Part shown: one piece after another, positions 50,554 through 59,275 of the stretch
How the letters are laid out: the number at the start of each line of letters is the position of its first letter
Numbering within the stretch: the first letter of the stretch is position 1
NCBI RefSeq assembly: GCF_008728855.1
Contig: NZ_CP042906.1
Span: 4,329,570 to 4,393,569, forward strand
Direction: 5' to 3'
Length of the DNA stretch: 64,000 nucleotides
DNA from: Hypericibacter terrae
GTDB lineage: Bacteria; Pseudomonadota; Alphaproteobacteria; Dongiales; Dongiaceae
The notes under the pieces: generated by a model
The model's database searches: none
The model's input: only the letters and a program-made list of their open reading frames with translations
Told to the model about the DNA's origin: nothing
Program-made: the position numbers and the translations under genes

Positions 50554-51294
50554 ATGAAGCGTTTCGACGGCCGCGTGGCCATCGTCACCGGCGCGGCCCA
50601 GGGCATCGGCAAGGCCGTGGCGCTGCGCCTCGGCCAGGAGGGCGCCCTGGTGGTCGCCGCCGACATCAACGGCAAGGGCGCGGAAGCGACGGCCAGGGAG
50701 ATCGGCGGCAAATCCTTCGGCATCGCGACCGACATCGGCGACCCCGCCTCGGTCACGGCGCTGCACAAGGCCGCGATCGACAAGGGCGGCAAGCTCGATA
50801 TCACCGTCAATGTCGCGGCGATCGTGCCTTTCGTCGCCTGGGACGCGCTCACCTTCGAGGAATGGCGCCGCATCATGCGCGTCAATGTCGACGGGCTCTT
50901 CCTCATGTGCCGCGCCAGCTCCGATCTGATGCGCAAAGGGGGCTATGGCCGCATCGTCAATTTCTGCTCGAACTCGATCTTCGCCGGCACGCCCAACATG
51001 GCGCATTACGTCGCCTCCAAGGGCGCCGTGCTGACCTTCACCCGTGCGCTCGCGACCGAACTCGGCGGCTACAAGATCACCGTCAACTCGATCGCGCCGG
51101 GCTTGACCGACACCGAGGGCGTGCAGAAGACCGACCACAAGAACGCCTTCGAGTTCGTCGAGATGCTGCAGGCGATCAAGGGCCGCGGCACCCCCGACGA
51201 CATCGTCCCCGCCGTCGCGTTCCTCGCGTCGGAGGAAGCGCACTGGGTTACGGGCCAGTGCCTCGCCGTCGACGCCGGCATGGTGCGGTGGTAG
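50554..51294 (+). CDS. pldh: Pyridoxal 4-dehydrogenase (SDR family)
   Basis: 246 residues. It oxidises pyridoxal to 4-pyridoxolactone with NAD. Short-chain dehydrogenase features: VTGAAQGIGKAVAL (11-24), Tyr152 and Lys156 in HYVASKGAV, and Ser139/141 in FCSNSIFAG. The Asn-Asn-Ala-Gly of typical SDRs reads NVAAIVPFVAWD, as in the M. loti enzyme (VPFVAWD). ALATELGGYKITVNSIAPGL and AFEFVEMLQAIKGRG also agree with that enzyme. ATG at 50554 after AAGGGAGATTTCGAGC. Forms an operon with the transaminase. Confidence 0.9.
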   Translation: MKRFDGRVAIVTGAAQGIGKAVALRLGQEGALVVAADINGKGAEATAREIGGKSFGIATDIGDPASVTALHKAAIDKGGKLDITVNVAAIVPFVAWDALTFEEWRRIMRVNVDGLFLMCRASSDLMRKGGYGRIVNFCSNSIFAGTPNMAHYVASKGAVLTFTRALATELGGYKITVNSIAPGLTDTEGVQKTDHKNAFEFVEMLQAIKGRGTPDDIVPAVAFLASEEAHWVTGQCLAVDAGMVRW

Positions 51295-51311
51295 GGCAAC
51301 AGCTTCACTTT

Positions 51312-51498
51312 CCTCTCCACCCGCTTTAGCGGGGGGAGAGGGTTGCGAAGGCTTAGGTGAGACCGAAGGTCGAACCTTAGCCGAAGCTGGGAGAGGTGGG
51401 TCCTTCTTGCGCGCACACCCTCTCCCAGCTCCGAGTAAGTCTCCGCTTCGCTCCGACTAACTCTTCGCAGCCCTCCCCCTCACTACGTGAAGGGGAGG
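51312..51498. repeat. Composite palindromic repeat between pldh and lactonase genes
   Basis: Three hairpin blocks: CCTCTCC...CCGCTTTAGCGG...GGAGAGG at 51312-51341, a nested GGCTTAGGT / GACC-GAA-GGTC / ACCTTAGCC block at about 51350-51382, and CCTCCCCCTCAC-TAC-GTGAAGGGGAGG at about 51473-51498. It separates the convergent pldh and 4-pyridoxolactonase genes and probably ends both transcripts. The blocks are richer and more varied than copies 1 and 2. Confidence 0.6.
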
Positions 51499-51538
51499 AA
51501 AGAAAACTGAAAATGATTCCGACGAGCGGAAGCGCCGC

Positions 51539-52345
51539 CTATGAATAGAACCCCGGCGCCTTCACATAGTTCGGGAAGCTGTCCGGGTCGTGGCTGTAGA
51601 ACAGCTCGGCATTGTGCTTCTCGGCCAGTTGCTTCAGGCGATGCATCGACTTCAGGCTCGCCGTCGGGTCGAGATGGAAGCTCGAGATGCAGTTCATATC
51701 CATGTTCTTCTGGCTGTAGCAGGCATCGGCCGTGAACAGCATCGGGCGGCGGTTCTTGAGCTCGACCATCAGGCTGTAATGGCCGGCGGTGTGGCCTGGC
51801 GTCTCCAGGAGCCACATGCCTTTCGCGAGCTCCTGATCGCCGGTCACGGTCTCGAATTTCGGCGTGTACATGTCGAGCGCCGGCTCGGCCGGCAGCGCCT
51901 TGCCCGCCTTCTTCGCCAGCTCGGGCGCGAAGGTCATGTCCGAATAGCCCAGATGCTCGAAGGGCTGGTGGTTGGTCGAGGCCTCGAGTTCCTTCGCGTG
52001 GCAGACGGTGCAGGCCTTGCTCAGATGCTTGTTCCCGCCGCAATGATCGAAGTGGTAGTGCGAGTTGATCACATAATTGATGTCGGTCGGCTTGAGCCCG
52101 ATCTTGGCGAGCGCGCCCGGGATGGTCTGTTCCGGCGCCTGTATCGGCTTCTCGAAGGGCAGGACCCGCATCACATGGGCATGGTCGTAGCCCGTATCGA
52201 AGATGTAGCGGCCGTCCTGATGCTCGATCAGCACCGCATAGCAGGGGAAGCGAAGCTCGCCGCCGGGCCCACGGTTCCAGAACGCATGGAACCCGTCGAT
52301 CACCAGCGAGCCGCCGTCGAGAATGTAAACCTTGGTGTCCGTCAT
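51539..52345 (-). CDS. 4-Pyridoxolactonase
   Basis: 268 residues, metallo-beta-lactamase fold. It opens 4-pyridoxolactone to 4-pyridoxate. Zinc motif HYHFDH at 96-101, then further ligands in TPGHTAGHYSL and FTADACYSQK. The opening MTDTKVYILDGGSLVIDGFH and the stretches WNRGPGGE, VLPFEKPIQ and QPFEHLGYSD match the M. loti enzyme from memory nearly residue for residue. No signal peptide. It is the last gene of a run that includes the BMP-type importer. ATG at 52345 after GAGGACGAGGCG. Confidence 0.92.
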   Translation of the reverse strand: MTDTKVYILDGGSLVIDGFHAFWNRGPGGELRFPCYAVLIEHQDGRYIFDTGYDHAHVMRVLPFEKPIQAPEQTIPGALAKIGLKPTDINYVINSHYHFDHCGGNKHLSKACTVCHAKELEASTNHQPFEHLGYSDMTFAPELAKKAGKALPAEPALDMYTPKFETVTGDQELAKGMWLLETPGHTAGHYSLMVELKNRRPMLFTADACYSQKNMDMNCISSFHLDPTASLKSMHRLKQLAEKHNAELFYSHDPDSFPNYVKAPGFYS

Positions 52346-52427
52346 CGCCTCGTCCTCCCTCTCTCGCGACCCCGCCCCTTCTTAGGGCCTGTCCGGCCCT
52401 CCGGGCGGTTCTCTTTGACTTCCAATT

Positions 52428-53363
52428 CTAGCGCTCGCCACGCACATAGGGCAGTCCCAAGGCCGCCGGCAGCACGCTGTGGCGGCCGAAGATCACCAGC
52501 ACCAGGATCACCATGGCGAAGGGCAGCATCTGCACCACATCGGTCGGGATGTTGAGCCCCGCCACCTGGAGTGCCGTGGTCATGGCCAGGCTGATGCCGA
52601 AGATGAGGGCTCCCAGCAGTACCCAATAGGGTTTGCCCCGCGCCAGCATGGCCAGCACGATGCCGATGAAGCCCGCGCCGTTGGTCATGAAGGGCACGAA
52701 CAGCCCGGCGCCGACATTGGCGAGATAGGCGCCGCCCATGCCGGCCAGGAACCCCGTCGCCAGCACGGCGCCCACCCGGGTCGCCACCACGCTGACGCCG
52801 GCCGCGTCGAGCGCGCCGGGCTTGCTGCCCGCAGCCTCGAGATTGAGCCCGACATCGCTGTGCTTGTAGAGCCAGCCTACGGCGAAGGTCGCGGCCACGA
52901 TCAGATAGACGATGAGATTGTGGTGGAACAGCGCCGGCCCCAGCACCGGGATCTCGCTGAGGCCCGGGATCTCCAGCACCGGCGCCTTCTCCAGCCGCGG
53001 ATAGGAGCGAGCGAACTGGAAGTGATGGAGGAGTGCCGTCAGTCCCTCCGCGCCCAGGGTCAGGCCGATGCCGATCACGATCTGGTTCATGCCGAGCCGC
53101 ACGCAGAGCAGCGCCATCAGCGCCGCCACCAGCATGCCGCCCAGCCCGCCGAAGACGAAGCCCAGCGCGAAGGAGCCCGTATAGAAGGCGGCGACGAAGC
53201 CGGTATAGGCGCCGAACAGCATCATGCCTTCGATGCCGATATTAAGCACGCCGGCCTTCTCCGAGATCTGCTCGCCCAGCCCCACGAACAGCAGCGGCAC
53301 GCCGGCCGTGATCGCGCCGAACAGGAGCGAGGTCAGGAAGGGTTCGGTGAAGAGACCGTGCAT
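52428..53363 (-). CDS. BMP-type ABC transporter permease (second)
   Basis: 311 residues with about eight to nine helices. Start MHGLFTEPFLTSLLFGAITA; the family-typical QISEKAGVLNIGIEGMMLFG follows at about 30-52 (the 'E-K-A/S-G-V-L-N-I-G-I-E-G-M' signature of nucleoside/BMP-type permeases). GLFVPFMTNGAGFIGIVLAM and ARGKPYWVLLGALIFGIS are near the end. It is four bases downstream of the first permease, in the same operon as the lactonase. Confidence 0.9.
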   Translation of the reverse strand: MHGLFTEPFLTSLLFGAITAGVPLLFVGLGEQISEKAGVLNIGIEGMMLFGAYTGFVAAFYTGSFALGFVFGGLGGMLVAALMALLCVRLGMNQIVIGIGLTLGAEGLTALLHHFQFARSYPRLEKAPVLEIPGLSEIPVLGPALFHHNLIVYLIVAATFAVGWLYKHSDVGLNLEAAGSKPGALDAAGVSVVATRVGAVLATGFLAGMGGAYLANVGAGLFVPFMTNGAGFIGIVLAMLARGKPYWVLLGALIFGISLAMTTALQVAGLNIPTDVVQMLPFAMVILVLVIFGRHSVLPAALGLPYVRGER

Positions 53364-53367
53364 CGGA

Positions 53368-54462
53368 TCAGCTCTTGGTCCGGGCCTGGCGGCGATGATC
53401 GAGATATTCGACCAGCGCCAGGAAGATCAGCAGCAGCGCCACCAGCACCAGCGTATAGAAGGTCGGCACGCCCAGCCGCACCGCGGCGCTCTCGCCGCCG
53501 ACCTGCAGCACCGCGAAGAACATGACGAAGGCGATCGTGGCGATGCCATGGAACCGCGCCAGGAAGACGAGCGGCACGACGAGCAGCCCGAACGAGGGAT
53601 TCCAGTCGGCGCGCACCGAGCCCCAGACGCCCAGGATGTCGACGGCGCCGCCGAGCCCGACCAGGCCGGCGCTGATGGCGAAGGTCGCGTAGGTGAGCAG
53701 CCCGACATTGAGCCCCGCATGGATGGCGGCGCGCGGATTGGCGCCGACCACACAGAGCTTGAGGCCGAAGGAGGTGCGGGTCATGACGAAATGCACGATC
53801 AGCACCGCGGCGAGCGCGATCAGGATGCCGCTATGGATGGTGCTGCCGAAGAGCCGCGGCAGCCGGTCCTCGACGGGGAGCGTGTGGGTCTGCGGCACGG
53901 TGGTGCCGGGATCGAAGAACAGCAGCTTCACCAGCACATTGGCGAAGCTGACGCCGAGGAAGCTCATCATCAGCGTGCTGATGATCTCGTTGATGCCGTA
54001 GCGGACCTTGAGGAAGGCCGGGATCAGCGACCAGGCCGCGCCGACGAGACCCGCCACGACGAAGCAGAGCAGGATCGTCAGCCAGTCCGGGATCGTGCCG
54101 ATGAGGGCCGGCCCCAGGGCCGCCGTGACCACGGCCGAGAGCAGGAACTGCCCGTCGGCGCCCAGATTCCAGATGCCGGCCCGGAAGGCCACGATCAGCC
54201 CCGCCGCGATCATGAGCAGCGGCGCCATGCGGGTGATGGTCGCCTGCAAGCCCAGCCAGCTGAACAGGCCGCGCCGGATCACATAGGCGTAATAGTCCAG
54301 GGGATCGGTGCCGAGCAGCAGCAGGATCCCGGCGCCGACCAGGAGGGCCAGCAGGATCGGCAGCAGAAATCGCGCGATCGCCGCCGCCAGCGCGCGGGCG
54401 CGGCCGGCCATCAGCGAAGGCGGCAGCCCGGGGCTGCGCGCCGCTTCCGGACTGGCACTCAT
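53368..54462 (-). CDS. BMP-type ABC transporter permease (first)
   Basis: 364 residues, about ten helices. Start MSASPEAA chosen at 54462, whose ATG overlaps the stop of the ATPase (ATGA); upstream frame to 54633 is antisense to nothing and lies inside the ATPase gene, so it was not used. Helices include FLLPILLALLVGAGILLLLG; FRAGIWNLGADGQFLLSAV is the conserved family segment, and SALVGAAWSLIPAFLKVRYG (approximate) precedes GINEIISTLMMSFLGVSF. Inner membrane channel half. Confidence 0.9.
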   Translation of the reverse strand: MSASPEAARSPGLPPSLMAGRARALAAAIARFLLPILLALLVGAGILLLLGTDPLDYYAYVIRRGLFSWLGLQATITRMAPLLMIAAGLIVAFRAGIWNLGADGQFLLSAVVTAALGPALIGTIPDWLTILLCFVVAGLVGAAWSLIPAFLKVRYGINEIISTLMMSFLGVSFANVLVKLLFFDPGTTVPQTHTLPVEDRLPRLFGSTIHSGILIALAAVLIVHFVMTRTSFGLKLCVVGANPRAAIHAGLNVGLLTYATFAISAGLVGLGGAVDILGVWGSVRADWNPSFGLLVVPLVFLARFHGIATIAFVMFFAVLQVGGESAAVRLGVPTFYTLVLVALLLIFLALVEYLDHRRQARTKS

Positions 54463-56042
54463 GCCGCTTCGGCTCCCGTCATCAAGAGGCCGATCCGACG
54501 CTCCGCATTGCCCTCGTTGGGCACGATGCCCGTGAGCCGGCCGCGGAACATCACCGCGATCCGGTCCGAAAGCTCGAGCAGCTCGTCGAGCTCGGTCGAG
54601 ATCAGGACCGTCGCCAGGCCGCGCTCGGCGCATTCGGCGATGCGGTCGCGCGCCAGGCGGATGTTGTGCAGATCGAGGCCATAGGTCGGCTTGTTGAAGA
54701 TGACCAGCCGGCTGGCGCCGTTGAGCTCGCGCGCCAGCAGCGCCTTCTGGATATTGCCGCCCGAGAGCCGGCCGATCGGCGTGCGCTCCGAGGGCGTGCG
54801 GATATCGTGGCGCTTGATGGTGTCGCGCGCCTGGCCATGGATCAGATTCCAGCGGCTGATGCCCTGCTGCCAGAGCGGCGGCGCGCCGATCTCCTTCATC
54901 ACCAGATTGGTCGCAACCGAGAAGGCACCCACCGTCCCCTCGCCCAGCCGCTCGTCGGTGATGTAGCGGAAGCCGCGGCGCCGGCGCGCGGCGACGCCCT
55001 CATGCGTCAGGTCGTGGCCGTCATAGAGGAGCGAGCCCGAGGCGGCCGGCCGCTGCCCCGCCAGGAACTCGGCCAGATGCTTCTGGCCGTTGCCGTCGAC
55101 GCCCGCGATCCCCAGCACCTCGCCGGGCCAGAGCTCGAAGCTGACGCCGGAGAGCGGACATTCGCCGCGATCGGCGACGGTGGAGATGTCCTTCGCCACC
55201 AGGATCGGCGGCTTGGAGCGATCGGCCTTGGGGACCCGCTTCAGATGGCCGCCGCGGCCGAGCAGGGTTTCGGCGTCGCGGCTGTCGGCCTTCTGCCCGC
55301 CGAACATGAGCCGCAGCACCTCGTCGGTGATCTGCGCCTCGGTCAGCGATTTCAGCCGCGCCTTGTCGAGCTGGCCCGCGAAGCGGCCCAGCCGGAGCAC
55401 CGAGATGCGGTCGCCGAACTCGTAGGCCTCGGCCAGCTTGTGGGTGATGAAGATGATGGCGACACCCTTGTCGCGCAGCCGCTTCATCACCTCGCCCAGG
55501 TCGCGCACGCCGAGCGGCGTCAGCATCGAGGTGGGCTCGTCGAGGATCAGGACGTTCTCGCCGCGCCACAGCGCGCGCATGATCTCGACCTGCTGCTGCT
55601 CGCCCAACGCCAGCCTGCCGACCTGCGCGTCGGGATCGAGCGTCACGCCCAGGAGATCCGACAATTCCTTGAAACGCTTGAGGACCGGGGCCCGGTCCAG
55701 GAGCCGCCAGCGCGGGCCGCCCAGCATGAGGTTTTCGATGACGGTCAATGTGGGCACCAGCAGCACATGCTGGAACACCGTGCCGATCCCGAGATCGAGG
55801 CTCTCGCGCGGCGAGCCGATCCGCACCGGCTTGCCCTTGACCTGGATCTCGCCGGAATCGGGCTGCTGCATGCCGGCCAGCATGCCGATCAGGGTCGATT
55901 TGCCGGCGCCGTTCTCGCCCAGCAGCACATGGATCTCGCCCGGCAGGAAGTCGATCGAGACGTCGTCGTTGGCGACGACGCCGGGAAAGCGCTTGGTGAC
56001 GGATCGCACCGATATGGCTGTTCCCGGCGTCGCCCCTTGCAT
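54459..56042 (-). CDS. BMP-type ABC transporter ATP-binding protein (two NBDs)
   Basis: 527 residues with two fused nucleotide-binding domains. NBD1: Walker A LLGENGAGKSTLIGMLAG, signature RLALGEQQQVEIMRALW, Walker B VLILDEPTSMLTP. NBD2 has a degenerate Walker A (GVDGNGQKHL, lacking Gly-Lys-Ser/Thr), the signature GRLSGGNIQKALLARELNG, and a non-canonical Walker B VIFNKPTYGLD, where Gln or Glu and Arg are usual. This asymmetry is normal for the family. ATG at 56042 was preferred to an adjoining TTG; it is 16 bases after the binding-protein stop. Confidence 0.9.
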   Translation of the reverse strand: MQGATPGTAISVRSVTKRFPGVVANDDVSIDFLPGEIHVLLGENGAGKSTLIGMLAGMQQPDSGEIQVKGKPVRIGSPRESLDLGIGTVFQHVLLVPTLTVIENLMLGGPRWRLLDRAPVLKRFKELSDLLGVTLDPDAQVGRLALGEQQQVEIMRALWRGENVLILDEPTSMLTPLGVRDLGEVMKRLRDKGVAIIFITHKLAEAYEFGDRISVLRLGRFAGQLDKARLKSLTEAQITDEVLRLMFGGQKADSRDAETLLGRGGHLKRVPKADRSKPPILVAKDISTVADRGECPLSGVSFELWPGEVLGIAGVDGNGQKHLAEFLAGQRPAASGSLLYDGHDLTHEGVAARRRRGFRYITDERLGEGTVGAFSVATNLVMKEIGAPPLWQQGISRWNLIHGQARDTIKRHDIRTPSERTPIGRLSGGNIQKALLARELNGASRLVIFNKPTYGLDLHNIRLARDRIAECAERGLATVLISTELDELLELSDRIAVMFRGRLTGIVPNEGNAERRIGLLMTGAEAA

Positions 56043-56057
56043 CAACGCACCCGATTC

Positions 56058-57119
56058 TTACTGGGCCGTGCCGATGTCGACCGAGGTCATCAACTTGCGG
56101 ACGTCTTCCGCGTTGAAGACCGGGGTCAGCTTGACCTTGCCGTCGATGATGTCCTTGCGGACCGCCATGACGGAGTTCCACACATCGTCGGGGATGTGCT
56201 TGGTGTGCAGCAGCTGGCAGGAATCGTCCGCCACCTGGATCGAGTAATGCTTGGTGCCGAAGGTGCCGGCCTTCAGGTCATCGACCATCGCGCTGAACAC
56301 GGGCACCAGGTTCCAGACCACGGAGGACAGGAGATGGCCCTTGTCGATCGGGGTCTTGTCGCCGATCACGTCGATGAACCACACCGGGCCGCCATTGGTG
56401 GCCTTGGTCGTCTCGGTCGCTTCCATCATGCCGAAGCTGGCACCGTCGCCCTGGCCGAAGATGATGTCGGCGCCGGCGGCGATGACGGACTCGGTGACGC
56501 GACGGCCACCGGCGGCATCGGAATAGGCGGCCGGCCCGATCACGGCATAGATCAGCTTGATGTCCTTCTTGACCGACTTCGCCCCTTCCGCGAAACCCGC
56601 CGACTGCGAGTTCCAGCTCGGGGGCTCGCCGGAGGTAACGATGCCGAGCGCACCGGTCTTGGTCATCTTCGCGGCCAGCACGCCGGCCAGATAGGCGCCT
56701 TCATGGCCGCTCAGCGTGTAGTCGGCGATCAGGCCGGGGACATTGGCGTCGGGACGATCGACGATCGCCACCGGCACCTTGGTCTCCGCCGCGATCTCGG
56801 GCGCGGCCTGGTTATAGCCCGAAGCATGGGCGATCATCAGGCTGACGCCGTCGCCGGCGAGCTCGCGCAGCTGCGGACGCACATCGCCATAGCCCAGGCC
56901 TTCGGCCGGGACGAATTTGATGCCGTACTTCGCCGCAACCGCCTTGCCGGCGTCGATCGCCTGCTGGTTCCAGCCGTAATCCGTGCCCTGCTCCGGTGTC
57001 AGGACCGCAATGCTCGTCACCTCGGCGGCGCCGGCGCCGCCGGCGAAGCCTACGCCCAGGGCCAGCGCGGCCGCGACGGGCGTCAAGCGAATCACATTAT
57101 TCAGCGATGTCCATTTCAT
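56058..57119 (-). CDS. BMP family ABC transporter substrate-binding protein
   Basis: 353 residues. Signal peptide with VAAALALGVGFAGGAGAA, cleavage near GA-A-E at about 32; no lipobox cysteine, so it is free in the periplasm rather than a lipoprotein like PnrA. The mature protein begins EVTSIAVLTPEQGTDYGWNQ, typical of BMP (PF02608) proteins; LMIAHASGYNQAAPEIA and IADYTLSGHEGAYLAGVLAA are conserved ligand-lobe parts, with GIVTSGEPPSWNSQSAGFAE. BMP proteins bind nucleosides, riboflavin or related ring compounds; here B6 vitamers are suspected from the operon. Confidence 0.9.
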   Translation of the reverse strand: MKWTSLNNVIRLTPVAAALALGVGFAGGAGAAEVTSIAVLTPEQGTDYGWNQQAIDAGKAVAAKYGIKFVPAEGLGYGDVRPQLRELAGDGVSLMIAHASGYNQAAPEIAAETKVPVAIVDRPDANVPGLIADYTLSGHEGAYLAGVLAAKMTKTGALGIVTSGEPPSWNSQSAGFAEGAKSVKKDIKLIYAVIGPAAYSDAAGGRRVTESVIAAGADIIFGQGDGASFGMMEATETTKATNGGPVWFIDVIGDKTPIDKGHLLSSVVWNLVPVFSAMVDDLKAGTFGTKHYSIQVADDSCQLLHTKHIPDDVWNSVMAVRKDIIDGKVKLTPVFNAEDVRKLMTSVDIGTAQ

Positions 57120-57238
57120 GGGGTTAGTTCCTCCCTATCGAATTAGCACCCAGTTGCAAACGCGCTCTTCTTATTCCGGCCCGAACGTCCCCGTTTGATC
57201 TCCCGGGGTTGCCGCGCCGCCGATCCCCGATCCGGGGA

Positions 57239-58153
57239 CTAGTCCTCCAACGCCTTGCGGACGGCCACCAACCGGCGTGCCCGCTGGCTCTGAAGCTCAC
57301 TGATCTTCGCCGGCGTGTAGTCGAAGATGCCGCCGCCGGTCTTGATGCCCAGTTTGCCCGCCGCGGTCCGTGCCGTCACATAGGGACTGACATCGCCGCG
57401 CGCGCAGAGTTCCTTGTTCAGATAGCTGCCGACCGACTGGTAGATGTCGAGGCCGGCCATGTCGAGCAGCGCCATCGGCCCCACCACCGAGAGCTTGTAG
57501 CCGATGCCCCAGGAGACGCAGGCATCGAGCCCTTCGGGGTCGATCACCCCTTGTTCGACGAGATCCAGGCATTCGCGCATGACCGCATAGAGCACGCGGT
57601 TCTCGACGAAGCCCGGCACGTCCTTCTTGACCAGGATCGGAATCAGCCCGAGGCCCTTCACGAAACTGGTCATCCAGCTCACGGTCGCGGGCGCCGTCTC
57701 CCGGCCCGCCACCACCTCGATGATCGGGATGATGTGGGGCGGGTTCGACCAATGCATGCCGACCACGCGACCCGGCGCCGAATTGCCGGCCTGGAGCTTG
57801 GTGATCGGGATGCCGGAGGTGTCGGAGGCTATCACGCAATCCCCGCTCACCAGCCGGTCGATCTCGCCCAGGACCTGCGTCTTCAGCTCGAGCTTCTCCG
57901 GCACATTCTCGATGACCAGCTCGGCCCCTTGGAGAGCCGCCGCCAGATCGGCATGGATGGCAACCTCGCCCGCCGCGCGGTCCGCCATGCCCAGGGTCGT
58001 CAGCACGCCAGTCGCCGTCTTGATGCTCTGCGGCGCCTTGGCGCGCTGCTCGGGCGACAGGTCGAAGGCAGCCACGGTCATGCCGGCGCGCGTCAGCACC
58101 GCCGCGATGCCCGGCCCCATGGTCCCCAGACCGATGAGCGCAACCCTGGTCAT
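57239..58153 (-). CDS. 3-hydroxyacyl-CoA dehydrogenase-like enzyme, probable 5-formyl-3-hydroxy-2-methylpyridine-4-carboxylate 5-dehydrogenase
   Basis: 304 residues. Rossmann motif ALIGLGTMGPGIAA (5-18). The distinctive region VIASDTSGIPITKLQAG and GMHWSNPPHIIPIIEV (with His134) agrees from memory with the M. loti enzyme that oxidises the 5-formyl group in the 4-pyridoxate branch; typical acyl-CoA enzymes have HFFNP here. VKKDVPGFVENRVLYA and CVSWGIGYKLSVVGPMALLD also match it. Cytosolic. It lies upstream of the BMP importer genes in the same direction, 119 bases away. Substrate is inferred from likeness and context. Confidence 0.82.
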   Translation of the reverse strand: MTRVALIGLGTMGPGIAAVLTRAGMTVAAFDLSPEQRAKAPQSIKTATGVLTTLGMADRAAGEVAIHADLAAALQGAELVIENVPEKLELKTQVLGEIDRLVSGDCVIASDTSGIPITKLQAGNSAPGRVVGMHWSNPPHIIPIIEVVAGRETAPATVSWMTSFVKGLGLIPILVKKDVPGFVENRVLYAVMRECLDLVEQGVIDPEGLDACVSWGIGYKLSVVGPMALLDMAGLDIYQSVGSYLNKELCARGDVSPYVTARTAAGKLGIKTGGGIFDYTPAKISELQSQRARRLVAVRKALED

Positions 58154-58233
58154 GATGTGATCGTCTGCCCCCTTCCGGACGCGGGCGCCGGCCTTGTCTG
58201 GCCGGTCGCCCCCGCCGTTCTCCTGTTACGCGA

Positions 58234-58833
58234 TCAGCCCGCGACGGCTTTCTTGAAGGCCGGCCGCGCCATACATTTCTCCCGCCAGGCCCGCAGCGCC
58301 GCGAGCGGCGGATGCTCGATCGGAAAATCGAGGCAGCGGGTGATGATGGTGCCGAGCGCGAAGTCGGCCAGCGTCATCTCCTTGCCCGCGACCCAGGCCT
58401 TGCCCGCCATCGCGTTGTCCAGAATCTGGAGCTGGGCGATCAGCTCCTTGCTGTCGGCCGCCCAGCTGGCGCCGCGTTCGGCCGCCGGCTTCTTGGCGTC
58501 CTTGAAGATCGAGAGATAGGGCCCGTTGAGCGCGGCGAGCTGCCAGTCCATCCAGCGCTCCACCTCGCTGCGCGCCGCGGGATCGCTCGGATAGAACTTG
58601 CCGCCATTCTTGTTGGCGAGATAGCGCAGGATCGTGTTCGATTCCCACACGATCGTGCCGTTGTCGTCCAGGGTCGGCACCTTGCCGTTGGGATTGAGCT
58701 TCAGATAGTCGCCGCCGGTGTTGTTGAACTGGCGGCCGTAATCCTCGCGCTTGTAGGGCAGGGCCAGCTCTTCCAGCAGCCACACCACCTTCTGCACATT
58801 GCCCGACGTCCCGCGTCCCAGAACCTTCAGCAT
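58234..58833 (-). CDS. Glutathione S-transferase family protein
   Basis: 199 residues. N-terminal thioredoxin fold: MLKVLGRGTSGNVQKVVWLL (the Gly-Arg-x-x-Ser/Gly-N site), NPNGKVPTLDDNGTIVWESN giving the cis-Pro and the Glu-Ser-Asn gamma-glutamyl contact, then ILRYLAN. C-terminal helical domain: ERWMDWQLAALNG and MTLADFALGTIITRCLDFPI. It is a cytosolic GST; whether it isomerises or conjugates is unknown. The position in a B6-linked gene run suggests a role in handling a reactive catabolic intermediate, as maleylpyruvate isomerases do. Confidence 0.87.
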   Translation of the reverse strand: MLKVLGRGTSGNVQKVVWLLEELALPYKREDYGRQFNNTGGDYLKLNPNGKVPTLDDNGTIVWESNTILRYLANKNGGKFYPSDPAARSEVERWMDWQLAALNGPYLSIFKDAKKPAAERGASWAADSKELIAQLQILDNAMAGKAWVAGKEMTLADFALGTIITRCLDFPIEHPPLAALRAWREKCMARPAFKKAVAG

Positions 58834-58887
58834 TGTCCAATCCCCGCCCTGTCTCGTTGTTTCCGCGAAATCCGACCGCCGGCCGCC

Positions 58888-59268
58888 TCAGCGCAGCGGC
58901 TTGTAGGCGATCGCATCCATCTCGATCTTGCAGCTGATGACCGCGCGCGCCTCGACCGTCGTGCGCGCGACGCGGCCCTCGGCGAAAAACTCCTTGAAGA
59001 CGCCGTTATAGCGGCCGAAATCCCGCGCGTCTTCCAGATAGACGGTGATCTTCACCACGTCGGAAAGATCGGCGCCCTCGAGGGCCAGGATCCGCCGGAT
59101 CGATTCGAGCGTCCAGCGCGTCTCTTCCTCGATATTGCCGACGCACATATTGCCCTGCTCGTCCTTGGCCACTTGCCCCGAGACGAAGATGTAGTCGCCG
59201 GCCCGCACCGCCGGATGGAACGGCAGGTTGGGGTTCTTCTTTCCGATCGGCTTGATGGCGTCGTTCAT
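58888..59268 (-). CDS. RidA/YjgF family protein
   Basis: 126 residues, one RidA domain of the trimeric YjgF fold. Conserved: PNLPFHPAVRAGDYIFVSGQ, then GNIEEETRWTLESIRRIL and the C-terminal EARAVISCKIEMDAIAY containing the Arg/Glu pair of the active cleft (RTTVEARAV for the usual R-x-x-V-E/Q). RidA proteins hydrolyse reactive enamine/imine intermediates to ketones and ammonia, protecting PLP enzymes. In a pyridine-ring degradation run it may act on a ring-derived enamine. ATG at 59268. Confidence 0.88.
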   Translation of the reverse strand: MNDAIKPIGKKNPNLPFHPAVRAGDYIFVSGQVAKDEQGNMCVGNIEEETRWTLESIRRILALEGADLSDVVKITVYLEDARDFGRYNGVFKEFFAEGRVARTTVEARAVISCKIEMDAIAYKPLR

Positions 59269-59275
59269 GATGATC

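Noticed and set aside
54462-54633. N-terminal extension of the first BMP permease by 57 codons
   Set aside because: It lies inside the ATPase gene, is Arg/Asp-rich and unlike a membrane protein; the ATGA overlap at 54459-54462 gives a normal coupled start.
53224-57146. Two long + strand frames (486 and 826 codons)
   Set aside because: Antisense shadows of the BMP-type transporter genes; composition rich in Asp, Arg, Gln and His as expected for reverse frames.
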